Shown: positions 29,201 to 41,027 of the stretch, piece after piece | Layout of the letters: each line of letters opens with the position of its first letter | Position numbering within the stretch: the first letter of the stretch is position 1 | From: Raphanus sativus | Lineage: Eukaryota > Streptophyta > Magnoliopsida > Brassicales > Brassicaceae | Assembly: GCF_000801105.2 (NCBI RefSeq) | Contig: NC_079519.1 | Coordinates: forward strand, 9,918,668 to 9,982,667 | Direction of reading: 5' to 3' | Length of the DNA stretch: 64,000 nt | The notes under the pieces: generated by a model | Told to the model about the DNA's origin: nothing | Databases searched by the model: none | What the model saw: only the letters and a program-made list of their open reading frames with translations | Program-made: the position numbers and the translations under genes

Positions 29201-32200
29201 TTAGTACTCGATGAAACTATACAATAAAACCATATTTTCATATTTTTGAAATGTTCCCAAAATCCGTGGGTTAACCAACCCCCTTCTAAAATATTGAGTT
29301 TTCGGTTAATTCCCTCTATTCTGAAGTTTATACTCTTCACTTTTGTTTAAAGTTTTCAAACCACATTCTACTTTTGAAATAATGTATTCTAAACTATATT
29401 TCATGGCATATAGGAATCATTCTAATTTTTAATATTTAGTTTATTAAAATTTCATATACTGCCTAGATTAGTGGAATTACCATTATCAAATCTTCATAAT
29501 CTAGAGAAACAGAGATAACAGAGGTTCTAAACTCTTTGACGATCATCTTTTGTTAGTGCACGATGAAACTATACACTAAAACAAGATTTTCATATTTTTG
29601 AATTTTTTTCCAAAATACTTGGGTTAACCCTTTCTAAAATAATGAGTTTTGGGTAAATGCTTTATATACTGAAGTTTATACGCTTCACTTTTGTTTAAAA
29701 ATTTCAAAACATATTCGACATTTGAATTAATGTATTCTAAACTATCTTTCATGGTATATAGGAATCATTCTAATTTTTTAATATTTAGTTTACTAAAATT
29801 TCATATACTGCCTATATTAGTAGAATTAACGCTATAAAATCTTCATTATCTAGAGAAACGGAGACAACAGAGGTTCTAAACTCTTTGACCATAATCTAAG
29901 AAACTATAAACTAAAACCAGATTTTTTATTTTTAAAATTTTTCCAAAATTCGTGGGTTAACCCCTTATAAAATAATGAGTTTTTGGTAAATGCTTTATAT
30001 ACTGAAGTTTATACTCTTCACTTTTGTTTAAAAGTTTCAAACCATATTCGACATTTGAATTAATGTATTCTAATCTATCTTTCATGGTATATAGGAATCA
30101 TTTAAATTTTTTTAATAATTAGTTTCCTAAAATTTTATATACTGCCTAAATTATTAGAATTAGCACTATAAAATATTCATTATCTAGAGAAACGGAGACA
30201 ACAGAGGCTCTCTACTCTTTGACCATCATCTTATGTTAGTGCTCTTAGAAACTGTAAACTAAAACCAGATTTTCTTATTTTTGAAATTTTTCCAAAATCC
30301 GTGGGTTAATCCCTTCTAAAATAATAAGTTTTCGGTAAATGCTTTATATACTGAAGTTTATACTCTTCACTTTTGTTTACAAATTTCAAACTACATTCTA
30401 CATTTGAATTAATGTATTATAAACTATATTTCATGGTATATATGAATCATTTTAATTTTTTAATGTTATAGTTTACTAAAATTTCATATACTGTCTAGAT
30501 TAGTGGAATCACCATTATCAAATCTTCATAATCTAGAGAAACGGAGACAATAGAGGTTCTAAACTCTTTGAAAATTATCTTATGCTAGTGCTCGATGAAA
30601 TTATACACTAAACCCATATTTTCATATTTTAATTTTTTTAAAAATCCGTGGGTTAACCCCTTCTAACATAATGAGTTTTTTTGTAAATGCTCAATATACT
30701 GAAGTTTATACTCTTCACTTTTGTTTAAAAATTTCAAACCATATTTGACATTTGAATTAATGTATTACAAATTATATTGCATGGTGTATAGGAATCATTC
30801 TATTTTTTTAATATTTAGTTTACTAAAATTTCATATACTGTCTAGATTAGTAGAATTAGCACTATAAAATCTACATTATCTAGAGAAACGGAGACCATAG
30901 AGGTTCTAAACTCTTTGACCATCATCTTATGTTAGTGCTCGATGAAACTATACACTAAAACCAGATTTTCATATTTTAAAATTTTTTCCAAAATCCGTGG
31001 GTTAGCCCATTTTAAAATAGTGAGTTTTTGGTAAATGCTCTATATACTGAAGTTTATACTCTTAACTTTTGTTTAAAATTTTAAAACTACATTCGACAAT
31101 TGAATTAATGTATTCTAAACTATCTTTCATGGTATATAGGAATCATTCTAATTATTTAATATTTAGTTTACTAAATTTTATATAATGCCTAGATTAGTGG
31201 AATTAGCATTAAAAATCTTCATTATCTAGAGAAACGGAGACAACAGAGGTTCTAAACTTTTGACCATCATCTTATGTTAGTACTCGATGAAACTATACAC
31301 TAAAACTATATTTTCATATATTTTAATTTTTTCCAAAATCCGTGGGTTAACCGCTTCTAAAATATTGAGTTTTCTGTAAATGCTCAATATAGTGAAGTTT
31401 ATACTCTTCACTTTTGTTTAAAAATTTCAAACCACATTCTATACTTGAAATAAAGTATTCTAAACTATCTTTCATGGTATATAGCAATCATTCTAATTTT
31501 TTAATATTTAGTTTACTAATATTTCATATACTGTTTATATTAGTAGAATTAGCACTATAAAATCTTCATTATCTATAGAAACGGAGACAACATAGGTTCT
31601 AAACTCTTTGACCATCATCTTATGTTAGTACTCGATGAAACTATATACTAAAACCATATCTTCATATTTTTGAATTTTTTCCAAAATCCGTGGGTTAACA
31701 ACCCCTTCTAAAATATTGAGTTTTCGGTAAATGCTCTCTATACTAAAGTTTATACTCTTCACTTTTGTTTATAAATTTCAAACCACATTCGACATTTGAA
31801 ATAATGTATTCCAAACTATATTTCATGGTATATAGGAATCATTCTAATTTTTTAATATGTAGCTTAATAAAATTTCATATACTGCCTAGATTAGTGGAAT
31901 TACCATTATCAAATCTTCATAATCTAGAGAAACGGAGACAATAAAGAGGTTCTAAACTCTTTGACCATCACCTGATGTAAGTGCTCGATGAAACTATACA
32001 CTAAAACCAGATTTTCTTATTTTTGAATTTTTTCCAAAATTCGTGGGGGTACCCCTTCTAAAATGAAGGGTTTTCGGTAAATGCTCTATATACTGGAGTT
32101 TATACTCTTAACTTTATTTAAAAATTTCAAGCCACATTCTACATTTGAATTAATGAATTATAAACTATCTTTCATGGTATATAGGAATCATTCTAATTTT

Positions 32201-35150
32201 TTTAATATTTAGTTTACTTAAATTTCATATACTGTCCAGACTAGTGGAATTACCTTTATCAAACCTTCATAATCTAGAGAAACGGAGACAGCAGAGGTTC
32301 TAAAATCTTTGATCATCATCTTATGTTAGAGTTCGATGAAAATATACACTAAAACCAGATTTTCAGATTTTTGATTTTTTTCCCAAAATCCGTGTTAACC
32401 CCTTGTAAAATAATGAGTTTTAGGTAAATGCTCTATACACTGAAGTTTATACTCTTCAGTTTTATTTAAAAATTTCAAACCATATTCGACATTTGAATTA
32501 ATGTATTCTAAACTATCTTTCATGGTATATAAGAATCATTCTAATTTTTTAATATTTAGTTTACTAAATTTTCATATACTGCCTAGATTAGTAGAACTAG
32601 CACTATAAACTCTTCATTATCTAGAGAAACAGAGACAACAAAGGTTCTAAACTCTTTGACCATCATCTTGTGTTNNNNNNNNNNNNNNNNNNNNNNNNNN
32701 NNNNNNNNNNNNNNNNNNNNNNNNNNNNNNNNNNNNNNNNNNNNNNNNNNNNNNNNNNNNNNNNNNNNNNNNNNTTATTAAAATTTCATATACTGCCTAG
32801 ATTAGTGGAATTACCATTATCAATTCTCTTCATAATCTCGAGAAACGGAGACAACAGAGGTTCTAAAATATTTGACCATCATCTTATGTTAGTGCTCTGA
32901 GAAACTATAAACTAAAACCAGATTTTCTTATTTTTGAAATTTTTCCAAAATCCATGGGTTAACCCTTTCTAAAATAATGAGTTTTTGGTAAATGTCCTAT
33001 ACACTGAAGTTTATACTCTTCACTTTTGTTTAAAAATTTTAAACCATATTAGACATTTTAATTAAGGTATTCTAAACTATCTTTCATGGTATATAGGAAT
33101 TATTCAAAAAAAATTAATATTTAGTTTTACTAAAATTTCATATACTTCCTAGATTGTAGAATTAGCACTAAAAATCTTCATTATCTAGAGAAACAGAGAC
33201 AACAGAGGTTCTAAACTCTTTGAACATCATCTTGTGTTAGTACTCGATGAAACTATACACTAAAACCATATTTTTATATTTTTGAAGTTTTTCAAAATCT
33301 GTTGGTTAACCCCTTCTAAAATATGTAGTTTTCGGTAAATGTTCTCTATAGTGAAGTTTATACTCTTCACTTTTGTTTAAAAATTTCAAACCACATTCTA
33401 CATTTGAAATAATTTATTCCAAACTGTATTTCATGGTATATAGGAATCATTTTTATTTTTTTAATATTTTGTTTAATAAAATTTCATATACTGCTTAGAT
33501 TAGTGGAATTACCATTATCAAATCTTCATAATCTAGAGAAACGGAGACAACAGAGGTTCTAAACTCTTTGATCATCATCTTATGTTAGTGCTCGATGAAA
33601 CTATCTGTGGTTTAACCCCTTCTAAAATAATGAGTTTTGGGTAAATGCTCTTTTTTTACTTTTTGTAGTTTAGGTCTTGCTTCGTAGGTTCTCTCTCGAT
33701 GAAACTATACACTAAAACCAGATTTTCATATTTTTGAAATTTTTCCAAAATCCGTGGGTTAACCCCTTATAATATAATGAGTTTTTGGTAAATGCTCTAT
33801 ATACTGAAGTTTATACTCTTCAATTTTGTTTAAAAATTTCAAAACCATATTCGACATTTGATTTAATGTATTCTAAACTATCTTTCATGGTATATAGAAA
33901 TCATTCTAATATTTTTAATATTTAGTTTACTAAAATTTCATATACTGCCTAGATTAGTAGAATTAGCACTTTAAAATCTTCATTATCTAGAGAAACAGAG
34001 ACAACAGAGGTTCTAAACTCTTTGACCATCATCTTATGTTAGTGCTCTGAGAAACTATACACTAAAACCAGATTTTCTTATTTTTGAAAATTTTCCAAAA
34101 TCCGTGGGTTAACCCTTTCTAAAATGATGAGTTTTCGGTAAATGCTCTATATACTGAAGTTTATACTCTTAAATTTTGTTTAAAATTTTCAAACCACATT
34201 CTAAATTTGAATTAATGCTTTATAAACTATATTTCATGGTATATATGAATCATTCTAATTTTTAAAAAATTAGTTTAATGGAAAAATATATTGCCTAGAT
34301 TAGTGGAATTATCATTATCAAATCTTCATAATCTAGAGAAACGGAGACAATAGAGGTTCTAAACTCTTTGACTATCATCTAATGTTAGTTCTCTGAGAAA
34401 CTATAAACTAAAACCAGATTTTCTTATTTTTGATTTTTTTCCAAAATCCGTGGGTTAGCCCCTTCCAAAATAATGAGTTTTTGGTAAATGCTCTATATAT
34501 TTTAGTTTATACTCTTCACTTTTGTTTAAAAATTTCAAACCATCGACATTTAAATTAATGTATTCTAAACTATCTTTCATGGTATATAGAAATCATTCAA
34601 ATTTTTTTAATATTTAGTTTACTAAAATTTCATATACTGCCTAAATTAGTAGAATTAGCACTATAAAATCTTCATTATCTAGAGAAACGGAGACAACAAA
34701 GGTTCTAAAGTCTTTGACCATCATCTTATGTTAGTGCTCTGAGAAACTATAAACTAAAACCAGATTTTCTTATTTTTGAATTTTTTTCAAAATCGATGGG
34801 TTAACCTCTTCTAAAATAATGAGTTTTCGGTAAATGCTCTATATACTGAAGTTTATACTCTTCACTTATGTTTACAAATTTCAAACCACATTCTACATTT
34901 GAATTAATGTATTATAAACTATTTTTCATGGTATATATGAATCATTCTAATTTTTTAATATTTAGTTTACTTAAATTTTATATACTGCCTAGATTAGTGG
35001 AATTACCATTATCAAATCTTCATAATCTAGAGAAACAGAGACAAAAGAGGTTCTAAACTCTTTGACCATCATCTTATGTTATTGCTCGATGAAACTATTT
35101 GTGGTTTAACCTCTTCTAAAATAATGAGTTTTCGGTAAATGCTCTTTTTT
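26282..35150. repeat. Satellite array, ~347-bp monomer, about 25 copies plus gap
   Basis: A landmark phrase, ctaaactctttgaccatcat, recurs about every 347 bases from 26400 to 35055. Two monomer classes can be told apart: class A has 'agaattagcactataaaatc', class B has 'ggaattaccattatcaaatc'. Early copies are mostly A; between 28400 and 32000 mixed A-A-B orders appear; from the gap to the right end A and B alternate strictly, a dimeric higher-order unit of about 695 bases. Monomers are AT-rich and non-coding; short frames in them are shadows. The right edge ('gctctttttttactttttgtag') appears twice. Confidence 0.95.
32675..32774. other. Assembly gap (100 N)
   Basis: Exactly 100 N, the usual symbol for a gap of unknown size, falls inside the satellite array. 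The true number of monomers is therefore unknown. Confidence 0.99.
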
Positions 35151-35190
35151 TACTTTTTGTAGTTTAGGTCTTGCTTCGTAGGTTCTCTCT

Positions 35191-36242
35191 CTTTATGGTT
35201 AGATTTCTTTCACTTACTTCTTGTTCTCTGTTGTAATTCTATCAAAAAGTTAAAATAGTGTGAATTTAACATTTTAATCCAAAACATTGAAATAATATAT
35301 TTATTTTACTAAATTAATTTACAAATAATAATTTTTATTTTATGTAAATATAAGTTTAAATTGTAATAAATTTTATGTGTGGATATAAATAGTTATATTT
35401 TTTAAAAAAAATGATCTAAAATTAAGTTAACTAAGATTATATGTTTTTATAGAAATCTAAGCACTTATTTGGGTGATAGAATGTATGAACAATTTACTTC
35501 AGTTCCATATTACTTTTGCAACGGATTGTTCTCAATTATTGATGATGGTGTCAAAATCCTCAAAACTAGTTTCAACCACTCAGAGCTCATTCATATAACA
35601 AGAATGGAGAATACCAAGGCGGAAATCTTAGTACACAGTTGAAAAAAACAACTTTCGTTTATCATTCATATGGATACATAATTATCAGTTTGGTTTGCAG
35701 AGTCTTCGTGAATCTGTTTAAGTTGATGTCAAGAAAAAAATTCAAAACTAATAACAGTATTCCTATATAATAATAAAGAATTCGACATATTTTTAACATT
35801 AAAATACAATGGGATGATTGGTTAGGGCTAAAGATTGTTGAAGTTTCATTGTACTATTTAGTCTATAGTTTTTATTCTTGTACTTGTATGTTATTTTGCT
35901 CTAAAAAAGGTATTACAACTTTTTTGTCAACAACAATTATACTAATAGGCTTATAGCCAGTACAAGAGGATTCGAAACCCTAATTCAAACCACTAATAGG
36001 CTTATCTAAACAGATATAAATTAAAAATAATACAAAGTGCCAGGAGAGATAAGATTTGAACATTTTGACATATCAAATTTTCAAATATCACTTTATTATT
36101 GGTCTTGTATTTGAAAAAAAAAAAAAAATAAGAAATAGAATTTAAATAATGAAAGAATAAAAAATCTGAACCTTCTGAGGGGTTTACCCAATAAGATTGC
36201 TCTTACTGAACAAAAAGATAACTATTACACAAACGTTAACAT
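35191..36242. other. Intergenic DNA with a coding-like fragment
   Basis: Mostly AT-rich. A 53-codon frame at 35481-35642 (MYEQFTSVPYYFCNG start) has a coding-like composition but no recognised family. At 35941-35954 and 35992-36005 the 14-mer actaataggcttat is repeated around a 37-base spacer. Confidence 0.35.
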
Positions 36243-36293
36243 GTGGAGTACATGTGTTTTTTTTTTTTTTTGGTCAAGTGGAGTACATGTGTT
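36243..36293 (-). repeat. Tail-only retroinsertion scar
   Basis: Perfect 16-bp direct repeats gtggagtacatgtgtt (36243-36258 and 36278-36293) flank a 19-base insert of T-run plus ggtcaa. On the minus strand this is TTGACC followed by poly-A. The structure fits target-primed insertion of nothing but a retroelement tail. Confidence 0.7.
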
Positions 36294-36486
36294 AATCAAT
36301 GAACTGGGCAGTGGGTGGTGCCTGAGAAGTTCCAAGACTCATACAATTCTTCTTATTGGCATTCAACTTTCTGATTATCCCTCTGGTCATCTTTCTAGAG
36401 ATGACACATGAAAACTCTACCGCCTCTTTCGAATCTGCCTTAAAACCTGCATGCAGCGCTCGCCAGTTCTTCTGATTTGAGCTCAA
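36292..36486 (-). other. Unrecognised coding-like frame (64 codons)
   Basis: A minus-strand frame encodes MSSNQKNWRALHAGFKADSK and continues to a TAA near 36292. Composition is more balanced than the surrounding AT-rich DNA, so it may be the last exon of a decayed gene. No family is recognised and no other exon was found. Its end overlaps the neighbouring tail scar by two bases. Confidence 0.25.
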
Positions 36487-36970
36487 AGTGACAATTGATC
36501 TTTAAACTCTGGGATAGTTCGACCAATCAAAATACAAGATCATTCATCAGGACATTTTATCACAAAACCCTGACTTTACTTAATCCGCTTCCAATTAATC
36601 AGCCTCATCCAATAACTTTGAATCTCAGCCAAGGAGAAACTTCCTAATCTCATATAATATTCTTGTTGTCTAATTCTAGTTTTAAAGACAAATCTGAAAT
36701 AATTATGATATATAAAAATTTTAAAGATTAAAATGATAAACGACAAAATAGTTAAGAGTCATAAATGTGATATACAATTAATTGTAAGAATGAAAATACA
36801 AATAAAAGATGAAACTTCAAATTTGAAATTTGAAATAGTTAAACTTCATATTAAAAGTTTCACTCTACAAAATTCTAAATTTGAAATTTTGAAATTTTTT
36901 TAGAGCAAAAAAACTCTATATTTGAAGTTATAAATTTTTTTTGGAAATGCTCTAAACAGAATGAAGAGTA
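36487..36970. other. AT-rich intergenic DNA
   Basis: Nothing coding. The 36840-36960 part has 'aaatttgaaatttgaaa' type low complexity and 'ggaaatgctcta', resembling common Brassicaceae MITE ends, but no clear pair of termini. Confidence 0.4.
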
Positions 36971-37986
36971 TCTCTACTATATAAAACAAACCAATTTCAA
37001 GACTCCTAAATTGTGTCACACATGCATAAATATTCTCATCTAACCAAATTTACACGTCAGCTATCCGCGTCACTTATTATAATTCTTAATAAATACGACC
37101 CATCAGAAAAGGCCCTGATTTAAGACCAACATGAGTACAGCCAGTGGCAGAGGGAGACAATTATATTACATGGGTCAAACTGATAATATTTGCAGTTTAC
37201 AAGAGGGTCAACAAGCTTAATTCTTTGAATTTTATGCAACTAGTACATGTAAAAAATTTTTTTACAAAATTTCATATGGGTCATTTGACCCACATGCTGC
37301 TGTTGTAGCTCCGCCACTGAGTACAGCTAAAACTAAATCATGGCTTGATTAAACCACTCACCTTCTTTTCATGTTCATCATCTTCAACAGGAAAGCCTAC
37401 CTCCTGCCATTCCGAGTCTCCTCACCATCAAAGCCCTTAATTGCTATAATTTTCCTACGGAAACCTACCTCTTCAAATCCTCAAGCCGCACTCTCAAGCT
37501 ATATATATATATATATATATACACGCTATTCACACCTCCATCTCTTCAAATTTCCTCTCTCTTTGTCTCCTCCACATTAAGATATTCAATTGTAAGCATC
37601 TCTAAAAGCGTCCGAATATTGAGAGCATGGGTGGATTTAAATTATTCATCCACCTTACTGTGTTCTCACTAAGGCTGCAAGCATCTCGATCTTTAGCCAT
37701 TTGAGCTTCATTTGAAAACAACTTAAGAGCTTGTGCAAGGGTACGACTCTTCTTATATGCTACGTCCTGAGATCTTTCTATCTCATTCAGCTCAAAATGA
37801 TATTAACACAACCATTAGAGTTAAAATGACAGAGTTATTGAAGCTGCAAACCAACAAGGAAAAACAAACACAGGTACGGTTATGCAATTTCACGAGTTCT
37901 GGCTGTTTGGTCTTTTGTCAATACTTTGTTGTTCTTTCCAGAATTTTAATGTTCAGAAACTAAGCATTACAACTAAGGAAAAAATC
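36971..37986 (+). mobile_element. Probable Helitron 5' end region, interrupted by later insertions
   Basis: TCTCTACTATATAAAACAAA follows an A at 36970; Helitrons insert between A and T and commonly start TCTCTACTAT. Downstream lie a TATA-like run (37502-37520) and pyrimidine-rich leader-like sequence. A hAT MITE (37142-37319) and the Gag-only LTR element (from 37987) both sit within or at the edge of it. No matching CTAG hairpin end was found, so its extent to the right is unknown. Confidence 0.45.
37142..37319. mobile_element. hAT-type MITE, 178 bp
   Basis: Ends are CAGTGGCAGAGGGAG and, reverse-complemented, CAGTGGCGGAGCTAC; both match the CAGnGGCGGA consensus of hAT termini. Identical octamers agtacagc flank it at 37134-37141 and 37320-37327, an exact 8-bp target duplication. 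It also carries an internal gggtca...tgaccc pair. It is non-coding and must have been moved by a hAT transposase from elsewhere. Confidence 0.9.
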
Positions 37987-38603
37987 TGTTGATGTAAAGA
38001 TGTCCGCCCTGAAGTAGTCGCTGACGTAGTTGCTGAAGCAGACGTCGTAGTGAGTGGTGAAGACCATGTGGAGTCGAGATGCTGAGCGGGAGTCGTGCAG
38101 ACTTGGAGAGCAAGAGAGTATCTTGGAGAAAAGGCAAAAAGGAATAAACTTGAGGAGCAAGTTTATGACTTAAAGGAAGAGGAATAAGTGCATTCCAAGA
38201 AAAGGAAAGTTGCACTTATTGATATGGAAGATGTCCATATTGTGGTTCCTTGGAGACTAGGGTTTCGGGAACGTGGAGTTAGTATAAGATAGCTATGTGG
38301 TCGTCTGTAGAGAGACAGAGACACAGAGGCTGATCTTATAGAGAGAGAAGCGCTTGGAAGTGTTCTTGGTCGTGCTGAAGCAGGGGCTGAAGTACTTGAC
38401 GTTGGAGAGACATAAGCGGGTAGCTTAGGAATTGTTCAGTAGCAGCTGTTAGGGTGTTAACAGGCTAGCGAGGCTGATTAAGCAGAACTTGTAATAGGGT
38501 TTACAAGGCAATTTCTAATAAAGCTATTGGTGTGTGCTTGTGTATTTTATCTCTCTGATTTACCTTCTGCAGTACTATTGTTTGTGTCGTCTTTGCACTT
38601 ACA
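37987..38603 (+). repeat. 5' LTR of the Gag-only element
   Basis: 617 bases, TG...CA. It contains an AT-rich TATA-like word (agtataagata, about 38280) and an AATAAA signal (about 38516). Compared with the 3' LTR I count substitutions at the 'taaaggaag', 'gttcttggt', 'gtgtgcttg' and 'tttgtgtcg' words, plus indels in the gagaca and gagaga runs. Confidence 0.95.
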
Positions 38604-38605
38604 AG

Positions 38606-38617
38606 TGGTATCAGAGC
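38606..38617 (+). promoter_or_regulatory. Primer binding site (initiator-Met tRNA type)
   Basis: TGGTATCAGAGC starts two bases after the 5' LTR, at the normal position and with the normal sequence for priming minus-strand DNA synthesis in plant Copia-type elements. Confidence 0.9.
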
Positions 38618-38665
38618 GGGGCTCGATAGAGTTAACGACTTAGTTTCGAGTAGATCAAGGTGAAG

Positions 38666-40570
38666 ATGGACACGGTTATTTCTGTGCAGAAGGCAATCGT
38701 GTTGAAAGCGGACCAGTATGGTCATTGGAAGGCTCGCATGAAGCAGTTGATTCGAGGAATCAATGAAGATGCGTGGACAGCTGTGGAGACTGGTTGGGAG
38801 GAGCCCACCATAGTCACAACAGATGGGAAGAAGCCTAAGCCAAAGGAGGATTGGTCAGAGGCAGAGCGCAATGCATCAAAATTTAATGCAAAGGCGCTTT
38901 CGACGATTTTCGGAGCTGTTGAAGTAGAGCAGTTCCAGCTGATTCAGGGGAGTACTACAGCTAAAGAGGCGTGGGAGATCCTGCTGAATTCGTTTGAAGG
39001 AGATGACAGTGTCAAGAGGACACGTTTGGATCATCTTGGGTCGCAGTTTGAGAATCTGAAGTGGTCAGATGCGGATACGGTGGCAAGCTTCAGTGCCAAA
39101 CTCAGTGCTATGGCGCATGAAGCATGTGTACTTGGAAAGAAGTACAAGGAGAAGAAGCTGGTGAAGAAGTTGCTACGCTGTCTTCCAGCAAGGTTTGGAG
39201 CTCAGAAGGCGGTCCTAAATATGACTGCAAACACGGATGAGCTCAAGTTTGACAAGGTTGTGGGTATGCTGAAGGCGGAAGAGATGGAGACAGGCAGTGG
39301 CTCGGTGTCTACATCAGGAGGTACGCCAGGGAGTATAGCCCTTGTAGCTGAGAAAGAAGTTGATAGACTTCGGAAGGTTGAAGATGCCTTGGGGTGGATA
39401 GTCAGGAATCTTGTAAAGAGGATGAATCACCCTGAGGAGATGAAACAATATGGTCGCCAGGGAGGTGATCGTGGGAATGGCATAAGGAGAGGAAATCTCA
39501 AGTGCTACGAGTGTGAAGGAGTTGGTCATATAAGGGCTAACTGTCCGTTGGTACAACGAAGAGAGCTCAAGTGCTCTGAGTGTAGAGGTGTTGGACACAC
39601 ACGGCGTGAATGTCCAAACTCAAAGAAGGGTAAAGGTAGTCCATTGCAGTCGTCTGATGAGTCAGAGTCTGAAGAAGATGGAAAGGTGAACCTTGTTGCA
39701 TTTGGTGCACGCAAGGAGGGATCTAGTGAATCCTCTGGTTCAGATCTCAGCACAGATGATGAGGAGTATCACGTGCTGCTTAACAAGTGGTTGAGGGTCA
39801 AGTATCAGAATCTGAGATTGGAGGATATGGTTCTGAAGCAGAACGAGCTGCTTGAAGAACTTCGTGAAGAACTTGCGGCTGTGAATGAGAAATATGAGTC
39901 TCTTGAGCAGAAGGTTAGCAAGGTGAAGAAAGTTGCTACTGGAGAAGTACAACAGAAGGGGCTGTCACATTTCGTGCATGGGAGCACATCAAAAAGTGGA
40001 GCCAAAGAAGCTTGTCAGGAAGTACGTCGGGACGTGCAACAAGGAGTACGGCAGGAAGTTCTACAGCGCGGGGCTGTGAGTAACAAGCCGAAAGTGGTAC
40101 GTCAGTGCAGCAACATGAAGGTCAGACAGGGGGTTCTGAAGCATGGGTGTGCAGCTGGTACGAGGAAGGAGGTTGATCGGTGCATCAACAACTGTGTCAG
40201 GCCAAAGAAGAAGCAACATAGGATGTGCTGCTGGTTCTGTGGGAAGGTTGGACACAAGAAGGTGGAGTGTTTTGCTCGTGAGAAGAGTAGAAACATGGCC
40301 AAGAGGGTGAACAAGGCGTTCACTAAACCCAAGAGGGTTGAAGAGGTGTCTGTAGCCAAGAGTGGCTCACTTGATGAGATCAAGGAAGAGACATCAGAAG
40401 ATAGATGCAGCTCTGGTAGGAGTGATCTTGAGGAAGATCAAGAAGCATCAAGTCTGAAGCTAGGACACGGAGTTGTCCATAGCACAAAGGGGAAGGAGAT
40501 CGAAGTGCGTCAGAAAGTGATGCGAGAGGATCTTCAGGAGGGTGATAGCGAAATCACTCCAAGACAATAG
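38666..40570 (+). CDS. Gag protein of the Gag-only LTR element
   Basis: An intact 634-codon frame from ATG 38666 (a GTG two codons earlier is not a credible start). Residues about 10-200 match the Copia-type Gag (UBN2/retrotran_gag) fold, with HWKARMKQLI, AKEAWEILLNSF and a KKLLRCLP block. Two CCHC zinc knuckles follow at about 280-293 and 303-316, an acidic Ser/Glu-rich stretch, a probable coiled coil at about 385-430, and a third CCHC knuckle (CWFCGKVGHKKVEC) near 523-536. Gag should package element RNA into particles. The length is large for a Copia Gag, and the coil plus distant third knuckle are additions. The TAG stop lies in CAA-TAG-CAA, and the same frame stays open for 57 further codons to 40741. 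Confidence 0.9.
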   Translation: MDTVISVQKAIVLKADQYGHWKARMKQLIRGINEDAWTAVETGWEEPTIVTTDGKKPKPKEDWSEAERNASKFNAKALSTIFGAVEVEQFQLIQGSTTAKEAWEILLNSFEGDDSVKRTRLDHLGSQFENLKWSDADTVASFSAKLSAMAHEACVLGKKYKEKKLVKKLLRCLPARFGAQKAVLNMTANTDELKFDKVVGMLKAEEMETGSGSVSTSGGTPGSIALVAEKEVDRLRKVEDALGWIVRNLVKRMNHPEEMKQYGRQGGDRGNGIRRGNLKCYECEGVGHIRANCPLVQRRELKCSECRGVGHTRRECPNSKKGKGSPLQSSDESESEEDGKVNLVAFGARKEGSSESSGSDLSTDDEEYHVLLNKWLRVKYQNLRLEDMVLKQNELLEELREELAAVNEKYESLEQKVSKVKKVATGEVQQKGLSHFVHGSTSKSGAKEACQEVRRDVQQGVRQEVLQRGAVSNKPKVVRQCSNMKVRQGVLKHGCAAGTRKEVDRCINNCVRPKKKQHRMCCWFCGKVGHKKVECFAREKSRNMAKRVNKAFTKPKRVEEVSVAKSGSLDEIKEETSEDRCSSGRSDLEEDQEASSLKLGHGVVHSTKGKEIEVRQKVMREDLQEGDSEITPRQ

Positions 40571-41015
40571 CAACGGGTGCAGAGGGCACTCGGGGTGGTT
40601 GAGAAGAGGCTCATGGTCAAGGAGACGATGCATGAAGGAAGCCTGGTCCTCAACAGAAGTGAGTCGAGAGGTAGCTCGACAGGTGCGTCAGATCGTGATG
40701 CAGTAAGTGTAATCTATTCCGCTGCAGCAGAGGCTGTATCATGATTACGCATGGAGTAGCAGACGGGTGTGTCTGTAAGGCTTGACATCTAAGCATCTGT
40801 TTTAGCTTAGTATGCAATCAAGCATGAGGAGAATGGTGACGTTCTGGTCCAAGGAGTACATATCTCATGGGGGAGAAGAGCATAGTGATGGACGTCCTGA
40901 AGTAGATGATGCTTGTCTTATGGGGGAGAAAAGCACAATTGGCGTGGAAGTTTCCAGGTGGGGAACGTGGTTGTTGAACCAGAAGAAGGTTGTGCTTGAT
41001 CGGCACACAAAGCTA

Positions 41016-41027
41016 AAAGGGGGAGAT
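41016..41027 (+). promoter_or_regulatory. Polypurine tract of the Gag-only element
   Basis: AAAAGGGGGAGA, followed by a T, lies directly before the 3' LTR at 41028. This is the usual position and composition of the plus-strand primer. Confidence 0.85.

Noticed and set aside
26282..35150. CRISPR-like or regularly spaced repeat array
   Set aside because: The repeats are contiguous long monomers without spacers, in a plant nuclear context; this is satellite DNA.
39314..40383. Minus-strand frames opposite the Gag gene
   Set aside because: They are shadows of the intact 634-codon Gag frame and show no independent motifs.
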